NCBI GenBank assembly: GCA_963704855.1
Contig: CAVPHY010000002.1
Coordinates: 186,001-250,000, forward strand
DNA from: SZUA-36 sp963704855
GTDB taxonomy: Bacteria; Pseudomonadota; Gammaproteobacteria; Xanthomonadales; SZUA-36
Length of the DNA stretch: 64,000 bases
Direction of reading: 5' to 3'
Shown: positions 41,978 through 50,536 of the stretch, one piece after another
How positions within the stretch are numbered: the stretch's first letter is position 1
Layout: each line of letters opens with the position of its first letter
Program-made: the position numbers and the translations under genes
The notes under the pieces: generated by a model
Seen by the model: only the letters and a program-made list of their open reading frames with translations
What the model was told of the DNA's origin: nothing
Database searches by the model: none

Positions 41978-43812
41978 CAGTGAACCTGGTACCTGTGTTC
42001 CAGTGCGTTCTGAGCCTCTACAACCAGCATGAAGGCAGCCTTGAGATTCCGTCTCATCAACGGCGAAAGCTCTTCCGGCGGCACAAAGTTGGTGGGTTTT
42101 TCACCGGCGGTCATCTGTGCCGACTGGTGGGAGATGCGTATCCGGTTTATCAGGATCAGGGCATCACGCAGACTGCTGGCGTCGTTCTCATTCATCACAC
42201 CGGCAGCAACAGCCAATTCGATCCGCCGGAAGGTGTTGGCTTCGCGTATTCCCGCTTCAAGGGCGCGTATCCTGACCAGGTCGGTGATCGGCACGATGCC
42301 GCGATGCTTGAGATTCAACCCCTCGCTCTGGCTGCCATCGTCCTCCTGCACAAAACGGCGGAAAAACCCCAGTGGCGGTCGGCGCTTCAGGGCGTTACTG
42401 GCCATGAAACGCAGAAAAATCCGGTTTTTCCGGGTGATTTTACTGACATGCTTCTGAAGCTTATCTACAAGAGCGGAATCACCGTGCACATTGCGAATAT
42501 CAAAAAATATATTGCTATGCATCACTGACTTCGGATTCGGATTTTCGACCCAATCGTCAAAATAGCCTTTCCAGCGGGGCAATGAGACACGCCACTTGAC
42601 GTTGAGCGCCATGACCTCACCCGGGCAATAAACGTAACCGAGCTGATCCAGACCATCACAAACCTCCTTTGAAAGTTTTGCGAAGTAACGCCCTTCCTCT
42701 TCATCAGCATCGCGTGCGAGTATCAATCCGTTATCCTGGTCGGTCTTGGCCGTTTGCTCCTCACGCGCCTGCGAACCGAACACGACCCATGCATATGCCA
42801 TCGGCGGCGGGCCCAGTTTTTTCTCGGCGATCTGGATCAACCGGACGGTGAACGCGTCAGTGATGTGGGTAACCATGCGGCCGATCTGACCGACACCACG
42901 GCCGAGGTTAACCATACGTTCAAAAAGGGAGGGCAATCGCTGGCTCAGTTCCAGCAGTTCATTAATATTGTTCTTCTTGTAAATATCCCGCACCAGCCTC
43001 AGGGGGTGCTCCGACTGGGCCCGCAGGATATCCCCCGCAGTCACCAAACCCAGGGGCCGGGTGCCGTCAACAATCGGCAGGTGATGGTAATTTTTCCGCA
43101 TCATCATCAGCAGAGCGGAGTCGACATCCGCCTCAGCCGGAATGGACATGGGGTTGACGGTCATGACCGTATTGATCGGCATGCCTGAATCCAGCCCCTC
43201 CACCAGCACCCTTTGCCGCAGGTCCTTGTCCGTCACGATCCCGCATAATTCCCCGTTCTGAATAATCAGGATACTGGAGACATTCTCCGCACTCATCTTC
43301 TGTGCAGCCACCCTGATGCTTACCCCGCTGTCGACCAGCACCGGTTCCCGGGTCAGAAGATCCCGGACCTGGGTGGCGCTTGTTTTCACCTGGGCTGCAG
43401 CGGTCAAACGGGACTTCAGATGACTGCTGAAGTATTCACCGATCAGCGGGTGTTGCAGACAAAGCTGCCGGAAATCCTCCGCACCCAGGTGCCACAGCAG
43501 ACAATCTTCTTCTGCCTCGGCAAAGTATTCCTTCAGTACACCGTGGAAATAGATTTCATGACCAAATACCTCTCCTTCTGAACGCTTGTCCAGAAACTTG
43601 TGATCTTTATCCAGCAAGCGGGCCGCACCCTTTCTTATGATGGCCAGACCAGGCGGTGGCTGGGATGCGAAAATGGGTTTTCCCTGCGGGTAGTAGTTCG
43701 CTTCCAGCTTGCGGGCAAGCGCTTGCAAGTCCTCGCCCGTCAGTGCATTGAAGGGTTGTACCGTGTGCAGGAATTCGGCCGCGAAGGTGACGTCATTAAA
43801 GTTCTTGTTCAT
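41977..43812 (-). CDS. Cyclic-nucleotide-binding/CBS-pair/DUF294 nucleotidyltransferase-like protein
   Basis: 611 residues in four parts: an N-terminal cNMP-binding-like barrel (about 20-140), two CBS motifs (about 150-270, for example DSGVSIRVAAQKMSAENVSS and IPAEADVDSALLMMMRKNYH), a GlnD-type nucleotidyltransferase domain (FGSQAREEQTAKTDQDNGLI, about 340-360) with the catalytic aspartates present, and a C-terminal helical DUF294_C domain. Such proteins commonly accompany DUF4212-ActP symporters and DnaQ-like exonucleases. They may sense adenylates and modify a partner protein with nucleotide, but no activity has been assigned with certainty. A terminator separates it from the symporter, so it may have its own promoter or depend on readthrough. 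Confidence 0.85.
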   Translation of the reverse strand: MNKNFNDVTFAAEFLHTVQPFNALTGEDLQALARKLEANYYPQGKPIFASQPPPGLAIIRKGAARLLDKDHKFLDKRSEGEVFGHEIYFHGVLKEYFAEAEEDCLLWHLGAEDFRQLCLQHPLIGEYFSSHLKSRLTAAAQVKTSATQVRDLLTREPVLVDSGVSIRVAAQKMSAENVSSILIIQNGELCGIVTDKDLRQRVLVEGLDSGMPINTVMTVNPMSIPAEADVDSALLMMMRKNYHHLPIVDGTRPLGLVTAGDILRAQSEHPLRLVRDIYKKNNINELLELSQRLPSLFERMVNLGRGVGQIGRMVTHITDAFTVRLIQIAEKKLGPPPMAYAWVVFGSQAREEQTAKTDQDNGLILARDADEEEGRYFAKLSKEVCDGLDQLGYVYCPGEVMALNVKWRVSLPRWKGYFDDWVENPNPKSVMHSNIFFDIRNVHGDSALVDKLQKHVSKITRKNRIFLRFMASNALKRRPPLGFFRRFVQEDDGSQSEGLNLKHRGIVPITDLVRIRALEAGIREANTFRRIELAVAAGVMNENDASSLRDALILINRIRISHQSAQMTAGEKPTNFVPPEELSPLMRRNLKAAFMLVVEAQNALEHRYQVH

Positions 43813-43838
43813 GGGTGTATTCTAAAACTTCTGTTCCA

Positions 43839-43878
43839 AAAAAAAAGAGCCAGCACATGTGCCGGCTCTTTTTCTTAA
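43839..43878 (-). terminator. Terminator after the acetate symporter gene, near-palindromic
   Basis: GAGCCAGCACATGTGCCGGCTC (two halves at 43857-43867 and 43868-43877) is an 11-bp inverted repeat with one mismatch, flanked by A residues on the left and T residues on the right, so it can terminate on either strand. It lies between actP and the DUF294 gene, both on the minus strand. Confidence 0.8.
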
Positions 43879-43887
43879 CGATCTGTC

Positions 43888-45672
43888 TTAATGATGGCTT
43901 GCTGCTTTCGCTGCACCCATCGGCACACGGATATCTTCCACCAGGTGCTGGATATGCTCCGGCGGTGGAGGTGTGATCTTGGAAACAACATACGCGGAGA
44001 CAAAGTTCAGCAGGGCACCCACTGCGCCAAAGGACTCCGGGGATATACCCAGGAACCAGTTAGCCGGCGTGTTAGCCGCCATCTCCGTTCCAGGTACGAA
44101 GAACCATCCCTTGAACCAGAAGATGTAGACCAGGGTTGACAACAGGCCCACCAACATACCGACAATGGCGCCGATATTGTCCATGTTCTTGTTGAAGATA
44201 CCCATCATGAGCGCCGGGAATATCGACGATGCCGCCAGGCCGAAGGCCAGCGCCACCACCTGCGCCGCAAAACCGGGTGGATTCATACCCAGGTAACCTG
44301 CGACAACAATAGCGCCTGCCATCGCAAGCCGGCTGGCCAGCAGCTCTTTTGCCTCGGTGATATCGGGCGCGATCATACCCTTGATCACGTCGTGTGATAT
44401 AGCCGTGGATATCGCCAGCAACAGACCCGCAGCAGTCGAGAGCGCAGCGGCCAGGCCACCGGCAGCAACCAGCGCGATAACCCAGTTGGGCAGATTGGCA
44501 ATTTCAGGATTGGCCAGTACCATGATATCCCGGTCTACCAGAACCATCTCGTTGCCCTGCCAGCCAAAACTCGCGGCTTTCGGTGCAAACGATTCGCTCT
44601 TGTCATCGTAATACTGGATCCGGCCGTCACCGTTCTTGTCTTCAAACTCCAGCAGACCGGTGGTTTCCCAGTTCTTGAACCATTCAGGACGGTCCGCATA
44701 GACCAGGTTGCCATCGGCGGAACCGACATCACCTGTCTGGATGGTTTCCATCAGGTTCAGACGGGCCATCGCGCCAACTGCCGGTGCGGTGGTATACAGG
44801 ATAGCGATGAATACCAGCGCCCAGCCGGCCGAGGAGCGTGCATCCGCCACCCTGGGCACCGTGAAGAAACGCATGATTACGTGTGGCAGACCAGCGGTTC
44901 CTATCATCAGCGACAGGGTCAGCAGGAACATGTCCAGCGTCGTTTTCTTCTGCGCCGTGTAGGCGGCGAATCCGAGGTCCGTCACAATCATATCCAGTTT
45001 GTCCAGTAGTGCCACGCCAGAGCCGTCGGCCATGCTGCTGCCCAGACCCAGCTGTGGAATCGGGTTACCGGTTAGGTTCAGGGAAATGAAGATGGCGGGT
45101 ACCGTGTAGGCGAAAATCAGCACGCAGTATTGTGCAATCTGCGTGTAGGTGATGCCCTTCATACCACCCATTACCGCGTACACGAAGACGATCGCCATAC
45201 CGACAAAAACGCCGGTGGTGAAATCAACTTCCAGGAAGCGTGAAAACGCAACACCGACGCCTTTCATCTGACCGATAACGTAGGTCACCGAAGCCACCAC
45301 CAGGCAGATGACCGCCACGATGCGCGCAGCCTTGGAGTAGTAGCGTTCACCGATAAACTCGGACACCGTGAACTTGCCGTATTTACGCAGATAAGGCGCA
45401 AGCAACAGAGCCAGCAGAACGTAGCCGCCGGTCCAGCCCATCAGGTAGACCGAGCCGTCATAGCCCATGAAGGCGATCAGGCCCGCCATGGAAATAAAGG
45501 ACGCGGCTGACATCCAGTCAGCAGCAGTCGCCATACCGTTGGCCACCGGATGTACACCGGTACCCGCCACGTAAAATTCCTTGGTGGTTCCGGCCCGGGC
45601 CCAGATCGCGATACCGATATACAGCGCGAAGGTTGCACCGACGATTAAAAATGTGAGTGTTTTGAGATCCAT
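43888..45672 (-). CDS. actP: Sodium:solute symporter, ActP-like (VC_2705 subfamily)
   Basis: 594 residues with about 13 transmembrane segments. ATAADWMSAASFISMAGLIAF (about 48-68) and GGMKGITYTQIAQYCVLIFA are typical SSS signatures of acetate/propionate/pyruvate transporters. Between two helices at about residues 320-400 is a hydrophilic insert carrying an EF-hand-like loop (DKNGDGRIQYYD), typical of this subfamily. The 86-residue DUF4212 protein upstream is its usual partner. Substrate is likely acetate, propionate or a related monocarboxylate, supported by the neighbouring synthetase and CrbSR pair. Confidence 0.88.
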   Translation of the reverse strand: MDLKTLTFLIVGATFALYIGIAIWARAGTTKEFYVAGTGVHPVANGMATAADWMSAASFISMAGLIAFMGYDGSVYLMGWTGGYVLLALLLAPYLRKYGKFTVSEFIGERYYSKAARIVAVICLVVASVTYVIGQMKGVGVAFSRFLEVDFTTGVFVGMAIVFVYAVMGGMKGITYTQIAQYCVLIFAYTVPAIFISLNLTGNPIPQLGLGSSMADGSGVALLDKLDMIVTDLGFAAYTAQKKTTLDMFLLTLSLMIGTAGLPHVIMRFFTVPRVADARSSAGWALVFIAILYTTAPAVGAMARLNLMETIQTGDVGSADGNLVYADRPEWFKNWETTGLLEFEDKNGDGRIQYYDDKSESFAPKAASFGWQGNEMVLVDRDIMVLANPEIANLPNWVIALVAAGGLAAALSTAAGLLLAISTAISHDVIKGMIAPDITEAKELLASRLAMAGAIVVAGYLGMNPPGFAAQVVALAFGLAASSIFPALMMGIFNKNMDNIGAIVGMLVGLLSTLVYIFWFKGWFFVPGTEMAANTPANWFLGISPESFGAVGALLNFVSAYVVSKITPPPPEHIQHLVEDIRVPMGAAKAASHH

Positions 45673-45684
45673 TATTTTTCTCCG

Positions 45685-45945
45685 TCAGTCTTCGTGCACA
45701 TTGAATTGTTCGTCGAGTTTTTTCATGCGGTAGGCATAGAAAAAAATCAGGACAACGAAGATATACATTGAACCCTGTTGGGCAAACCAGAAGCCCAGCT
45801 TGTATCCGCCGACACTGATGGCGTTAAGCTGGTCAACCAGGATGATTCCGAACAGGTACGACACGACGAACCAGATGCTCAGGCATATTGCCACCAGCTT
45901 CAGATTTGCCTTCCAATAAGCTTGTCTTTGTGTTTGTTGACTCAT
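45685..45945 (-). CDS. DUF4212 small membrane subunit of the symporter
   Basis: 86 residues with two transmembrane helices (about 14-36 and 46-68), the stretch WKANLKLVAICLSIWFVVSY at the first, and a charged tail. DUF4212 proteins are encoded directly before VC_2705-type ActP symporters and are thought to be an accessory subunit. It starts the operon, 12 bases before actP, and its promoter region is shared with the divergent sensor kinase gene. Confidence 0.88.
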   Translation of the reverse strand: MSQQTQRQAYWKANLKLVAICLSIWFVVSYLFGIILVDQLNAISVGGYKLGFWFAQQGSMYIFVVLIFFYAYRMKKLDEQFNVHED

Positions 45946-45984
45946 GGGGGGTAGCCTCTCTTAGATGGTAAATTCCCGATCGCT

Positions 45985-46030
45985 ATGTTACGTTGAGAAC
46001 ACAAGCATAACGCTCCTACTTTAGTCGTAG
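45985..46030 (-). promoter_or_regulatory. Symporter operon promoter with candidate CrbR box
   Basis: CTACTTTAGTCGTAG at 46016-46030 is an inverted repeat (CTAC/GTAG). Read on the minus strand it contains GACTAAAG and ACTAAAGT, the latter ending 73 bases before the DUF4212 start, exactly as at prpE. A TAACAT -10-like hexamer follows at 45990-45985. The same site also lies 58-72 bases upstream of the divergent sensor kinase, so it could control both. Confidence 0.5.
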
Positions 46031-46087
46031 AGGGTGTTCAACTCCGAAGATGGTCCGTTGAATAATACTGATAAAACCACGTGACAT

Positions 46088-47020
46088 ATGCTTAATCCCT
46101 GGAAGCTGACCCTGATCGTACTGGCCTATATGGGCCTGCTTTTCGCGATTGCCTGGTTCGGTGACAAGCAACGGATCGGGCGCGACCATCGCAAGTTCAA
46201 GGCCGTTATCTACTCACTTTCGTTGGGAGTTTACTGCACATCCTGGACATTTTACGGGGCCGTAGGCAGTGCGGCCTCCACCGGTTGGGGTTTTCTGCCC
46301 ATCTACCTCGGACCGGTGCTGATGATGTTGTTCGGCTTCGATATCATCCGCCGTATTGCACTTACCAGCAGGGACCAGCGCATCACCTCCATCGCGGATT
46401 TCATTGCGTATCGTTACGGTCGAAGCCATACCATTGCCGTACTGGTCACCTGCGCTGCGGTCATCGGCGTGGTGCCGTATATTGCCCTGCAACTCAGGGG
46501 CATTACCGCCGGAATCGACGTGATCAGCAGGGCCGCAGACAATGCCTACGTTGTACCCGAGCAACTACCCCTGTACCTGGCCCTGTCACTGGCCGTGTTT
46601 GCGATGATGTTTGGCACGCGCAACATGGATGCCAGTGAACACCACCGGGGCCTGATGTGGGCCATTGCCTTCGAGTCACTTGTCAAACTGCTGGCTTTCA
46701 TCGCCATTGGCCTGTTTGCCATATTCGGTGTATTCGATGGTCTCGGCAGCGTTGCGGAAACCATGCGCGAAAACACCGCACTACCAGCAATTGTTCACGC
46801 CGTGGAGGCTGCCCGAAGGATTTGGCATCCAGCTGGTACTGAGCATGGTCGCCATCCTGTGCCTGCCACGTCAGTTCCATGTTGCGATTGTCGAGTTCAG
46901 GGATATGACCGATCTGCGTGCCGCGCGCTGGATCTTCCCTGCGTACCTGCTTGTGTTTACCGTGCTGGTCATACCGATCGCAGTGGCCGGTCTGACACAG
47001 TTTTCCGGGCAACAGGTTAA
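46088..47020 (+). CDS. CrbS/MxtR-type sensor kinase, N-terminal transporter domain (upstream frame)
   Basis: The first part of an about 1139-residue SSS-type sensor histidine kinase spanning 46088-49508. Residues 1-232 form seven or so helices of a sodium:solute symporter fold (YMGLLFAIAWFGDKQ, SVGVYCTSWTFYGAVGSAAS-like segment, DFIAYRYGRS). At 46784-46785 the frame shifts: removing one C gives ENTALQQLFTPWRLPEGFG and continuity with the next feature. After the shift the remaining frame to 47020 is meaningless. CrbS-type kinases sense acetate or the state of its metabolism and control acetyl-CoA synthetase and symporter genes through CrbR. Confidence 0.8.
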   Translation: MLNPWKLTLIVLAYMGLLFAIAWFGDKQRIGRDHRKFKAVIYSLSLGVYCTSWTFYGAVGSAASTGWGFLPIYLGPVLMMLFGFDIIRRIALTSRDQRITSIADFIAYRYGRSHTIAVLVTCAAVIGVVPYIALQLRGITAGIDVISRAADNAYVVPEQLPLYLALSLAVFAMMFGTRNMDASEHHRGLMWAIAFESLVKLLAFIAIGLFAIFGVFDGLGSVAETMRENTALPAIVHAVEAARRIWHPAGTEHGRHPVPATSVPCCDCRVQGYDRSACRALDLPCVPACVYRAGHTDRSGRSDTVFRATG

Positions 47021-49508
47021 TCCGGATACCTACGTATTATCCCTGCCACTGGCCTTTGACCAGACCGAGCTGACCCTGCTGGCCTTTATCGGTGGTTTCT
47101 CGGCAGCCACCGGTATGGTTATCGTCTCGACAGTCGCACTTGCCATCATGGTCAGCAATGACATCGTGATGCCGCTGCTGCTGCGCAGTGGCATGACCAA
47201 GAGACGTGGACAAAGTGATCTCTCACAAACCCTTTTACGGGCCCGCAGGGTATCCATCCTGCTGCTGGCGCTTGCCGCCGTCGCCTATTACGAGGCGATA
47301 GAATCCGGCGTTCCGCTGGCCTCCATCGGCCTGCTGTCTTTTTCTGCCGTCGCACAGTTCGCCCCGGCAATGCTGATCGGCATCTATTGGCAGGGCGCGA
47401 GCAGAAGCGGTGCCATCTGGGGCCTTTCACTGGGCGTCGGCAGTTGGGTCATCTGGTTGCTTCTGCCGTCCGTCACCACCACTGACCAAATACAGACCCT
47501 GTTCAGCGTCATTCCTTCAATGAGCTTCAACCAGGGCGCCATGTTTTCGCTGATTCTGAATGCATCGGCCGTCTTTCTGGTATCCCTTCTCAAACCGGAC
47601 AGGGAGTCATCCTCGCCAGCCGGTGACAAAGCCGAAATTAACAGTGGTCTGATCACAGTCGAAGAACTGGAGAACACCATCGGCCGTTTCCTTGGTATGA
47701 ACAAAACGCGCAACGCCCTTGCGACACACCTGGGTCTGCCTGAAATTCAGTCCGGCGCGCTGGCAACACCCGAGACGATTCAGTTTGGCGAACGCCTGTT
47801 GGCCGGCGCCATCGGTTCCGCCTCCGCGAGGACCGTGTTGAGTACCGCCCTGCACCACCAGGGGCTGGGGCCTGAAGCGGTGATGGAATTGCTGGACCGG
47901 ACCTCACAGGCCGTGCAGTTCAATCGTGAATTACTGGAATCGACGCTCGATAACATGTCACAGGGTGTCAGCGTTGTCGACCAGGGTATGCGTCTTGTGG
48001 GCTGGAACCGACGCTACGTGGAGTTGATGGAATACCCGGAAGGCACCCTGCACATCGGTAAACCGGTCGTCGATCTGATACAGCTGAATGCGAAGCGGGG
48101 GCTGATTGAAGACCATAAAGGTGAAATACAAAAACGTCTGTCACGGTTGCGTAGTGGTGTGAAATATCGCTACGAACGCAATTGGCTGGGAGACAAGGTG
48201 CTTGAAATCCAGGGAAACCCGCTACCGGGGGGCGGGTACGTCACAACCTTCACCGACATTACGCATTTCAAGGATATCGAGCGCGAACTACAGTTGGTCA
48301 ACGAGACACTGGAACAGCGTGTACAACAACGGACTTTCGAACTCAGGGAAGCCAACACGGAGCTGGAACGGGCCAGGCTGATCGCCGAGGAAGCCAACCT
48401 CAGCAAAACCCGTTTCCTGGCCGCCGCCAGTCATGACCTGCTGCAACCCATGAATGCCGCAAGCCTGTTCGTCTCCATATTGCGCCAGCAACAGGAGGGC
48501 TCGGATGACGAGCAATCACGACTGGTTAAACGTATTGACCGTAGCCTGAAAGCCTCGGAGCAATTGCTGAGTGCCTTGCTGGACATATCCAAACTGGACT
48601 CCGGTATGTACGACCCGGAACCGGAATCCATCCGTGTGCCTGAACTTTTCGAACAGCTGCGCAGACGCTTCAAGGCCCTGGCCGGCAACCACAACCTGGT
48701 ATTGCGCGTACACCCGATGAACCGCGTCATTTACAGTGACCGAAACCTGCTTTACCGGATCTTGCAGAACTTTCTCGCCAACGCAATTCACTACACGGAA
48801 ACCGGCGGCGTGCTGCTCGGCTGCCGCGTGCGTGGTGACAAGTTGAAGATCAGTATCTGGGACACGGGTGTTGGCATAGCCGAAACAGAGGTGAAGGCCA
48901 TTTTCCAGGAGTTTCACCGCCTGGAGTACGCGCGCCGCCTTGATGAAAAAGGACTGGGTTTGGGGCTTGCGATCTGTGACCGGATCGCCCGGATGCTGAA
49001 TCACACCATCGATGTCAGCTCAAGACCGAATCATGGCAGTTGTTTTTCGGTAACGGTACCGCTGGCGCTGGCAACCGACAAGCCACCGACTGAACCTCCC
49101 GACGTCGTCCATTCCGAGTCACCTGGCTTGAAAGACCTGGTCGTGCTGTGTGTCGATAACGAACCGGACATACTCGAAGCGATGAACCTGCTTCTCGACC
49201 GCTGGGGCTGTCCCGCCGTCATGCTCGCCGAGACCCAGGCGCAGGCCGCACAGCAGGTGCTCATGCACGGCCCGCCCGATTTTGTACTGGTGGATTACCA
49301 GCTTAATGACCAGAGCAATGGCCTACAGGTGATGGCGCATCTTGATAACATCTTGCAGACCAGTCTGCCGGCGATCGTCATTACCGCTAACCGCTCCAGT
49401 GAACTGGAAGAAGCAGTCAAAGCCAGGGGTTATGGCCTGTTACGCAAGCCGATCAGGCCGGCTGCACTGCGGGCGCTCATGACCAATATGATGAAAACCA
49501 AATCCTAG
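46665..49508 (+). CDS. CrbS/MxtR-type hybrid sensor kinase, main part (downstream frame)
   Basis: The authentic sequence starts near 46786 (QQLFTPWRLPEGFGIQ); upstream residues are out-of-frame antiparallel reading. It contains the last helices of the SSS domain, a PAS_7 domain (LLESTLDNMSQGVSVVDQGM), a coiled coil, HisKA with the phospho-histidine in AAASHDLLQPMNAASLF, the HATPase boxes (IWDTGVGIAE, GLGLGLAICDRIA) and a C-terminal receiver with its aspartate in LVDYQLND. This is the complete architecture of CrbS/MxtR/ErcS' kinases. It is convergent with the CrbR-type gene 25 bases beyond its stop and divergent from the symporter operon. Confidence 0.85.
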   Translation: MPSSHLSNCWLSSPLACLPYSVYSMVSAALRKPCAKTPHYQQLFTPWRLPEGFGIQLVLSMVAILCLPRQFHVAIVEFRDMTDLRAARWIFPAYLLVFTVLVIPIAVAGLTQFSGQQVNPDTYVLSLPLAFDQTELTLLAFIGGFSAATGMVIVSTVALAIMVSNDIVMPLLLRSGMTKRRGQSDLSQTLLRARRVSILLLALAAVAYYEAIESGVPLASIGLLSFSAVAQFAPAMLIGIYWQGASRSGAIWGLSLGVGSWVIWLLLPSVTTTDQIQTLFSVIPSMSFNQGAMFSLILNASAVFLVSLLKPDRESSSPAGDKAEINSGLITVEELENTIGRFLGMNKTRNALATHLGLPEIQSGALATPETIQFGERLLAGAIGSASARTVLSTALHHQGLGPEAVMELLDRTSQAVQFNRELLESTLDNMSQGVSVVDQGMRLVGWNRRYVELMEYPEGTLHIGKPVVDLIQLNAKRGLIEDHKGEIQKRLSRLRSGVKYRYERNWLGDKVLEIQGNPLPGGGYVTTFTDITHFKDIERELQLVNETLEQRVQQRTFELREANTELERARLIAEEANLSKTRFLAAASHDLLQPMNAASLFVSILRQQQEGSDDEQSRLVKRIDRSLKASEQLLSALLDISKLDSGMYDPEPESIRVPELFEQLRRRFKALAGNHNLVLRVHPMNRVIYSDRNLLYRILQNFLANAIHYTETGGVLLGCRVRGDKLKISIWDTGVGIAETEVKAIFQEFHRLEYARRLDEKGLGLGLAICDRIARMLNHTIDVSSRPNHGSCFSVTVPLALATDKPPTEPPDVVHSESPGLKDLVVLCVDNEPDILEAMNLLLDRWGCPAVMLAETQAQAAQQVLMHGPPDFVLVDYQLNDQSNGLQVMAHLDNILQTSLPAIVITANRSSELEEAVKARGYGLLRKPIRPAALRALMTNMMKTKS

Positions 49509-49533
49509 TGCAGTGTCCTGTATTAAACGGCGA

Positions 49534-50208
49534 TTAAGAGTCAGGCGACTGCACATCCAGCTTACTCGCTGCCAACACTGCCTGGGTCCTGTTGCTGACG
49601 CCCAGCTTGTTCATGATCGCGGTTACGTGGGCCTTGACCGTTGCTTCCGAGATGCCCATATCGTAGGCAATCTGTTTATTCAACATACCCTGCGAAACCA
49701 TCATCAATACCTTGAATTGCTGTGGCGTCAGTTGCGCCATGCGTTCAGCGAGGGCCAGTTCGGAAACATTTTTACCCGGCAAGTTCGGTTGGGTTGAAAC
49801 CGGCGCCCATATCTCGCCCATCAGGATGTCATTGATCGCACTGGTAATCGTCTTGATGTTGGAGGACTTGGGGATAAAACCGGCAGCGCCATGATCGAGG
49901 GCCCGCTGGATGACAACCGGGTCTTCATTCGCGGAAATTATCACGACAGGAACGCTGGGGTAACGTTTACAAAGGTAGACAAGACCGGCGAAGCCGCTGA
50001 CCCCGGGCATGTGTAAATCCAGCAGCACCAGGTCAACATCCTGGTTTTCATCGACCAGCACCTGCAAGGTTTCAAACGAATTGGCCTCCAGAAATGTTGT
50101 TTCCCCCTGGCTCGCCTGCAAGGCTTCCTTGATCGCTGTCCGGAACAACGGGTGATCATCGGCGACAATCACCTTTTCAGGCTGTAGTGCAATAAGTCGG
50201 TTTGGCAT
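49534..50208 (-). CDS. LuxR/NarL-family response regulator, CrbR/ErdR-type
   Basis: 224 residues. The receiver has its acidic pocket in IVADDHPLF, the phospho-aspartate in LVLLDLHMPG (about D59) and the lysine in FIPKSS. The C-terminal LuxR helix-turn-helix (LTPQQFKVLMMVSQGMLNKQ then SEATVKAHVTAIMNKLGVSN) spans about residues 150-210. Next to an SSS-type sensor kinase this is the expected CrbR (ErdR/AgmR-like) partner, an activator of acs, actP and related genes. Targets in the window are inferred from shared promoter boxes. Confidence 0.85.
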   Translation of the reverse strand: MPNRLIALQPEKVIVADDHPLFRTAIKEALQASQGETTFLEANSFETLQVLVDENQDVDLVLLDLHMPGVSGFAGLVYLCKRYPSVPVVIISANEDPVVIQRALDHGAAGFIPKSSNIKTITSAINDILMGEIWAPVSTQPNLPGKNVSELALAERMAQLTPQQFKVLMMVSQGMLNKQIAYDMGISEATVKAHVTAIMNKLGVSNRTQAVLAASKLDVQSPDS

Positions 50209-50536
50209 CAGTGCTTCATTCTGAGTGGTAATTATCCGTGTGCTTTACCGCGCAGACACACTGTACTGGACAACAATTTGTTGAGCCGCAACATCCGCGC
50301 TTAGCCGTGAGATTTTGTCCATGCGATACACCTTAACAGACCTGACTTTGATTCTCGCACCCGGGTGGGTGTAATACACATTAGACCTTGGTCGAAATCA
50401 TGTTTTATCGTCCTTAACAATGGCCGGAAGATATACCGCTGATTTGACCATTAGACCAAAGACTAATACACCCTTGCGTTGAACTTCCGCATCATTGCCC
50501 ACGCACACACCCATTTAGATTAGAGGAGAGGCTATC
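50209..50536. other. 328-base spacer between CrbR-type regulator and porin
   Basis: No gene is seen here. The right half carries two exact CATTAGACC words and the candidate regulator box listed separately; the left half contains the CrbR-type promoter on the minus strand, in which I could not place hexamers with confidence. The length suggests several regulatory inputs. Confidence 0.6.
50378..50495 (+). promoter_or_regulatory. Porin promoter region with CATTAGACC repeats and CrbR-like box
   Basis: CATTAGACC occurs at 50379-50387 and 50449-50457, 70 bases apart. The second overlaps GACCAAAG (50454-50461), one base different from GACTAAAG of the symporter promoter, and it ends 76 bases before the porin start, almost the same distance as in prpE and the symporter operon. 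A weak -10-like CATCAT follows at 50490-50495. This suggests co-regulation by CrbR. Confidence 0.45.

Noticed and set aside
46088..49508. Separate transporter gene followed by a separate kinase gene
   Set aside because: Homologues are single fused SSS-kinase proteins, the break lies in the middle of the membrane domain, and one extra base explains it.
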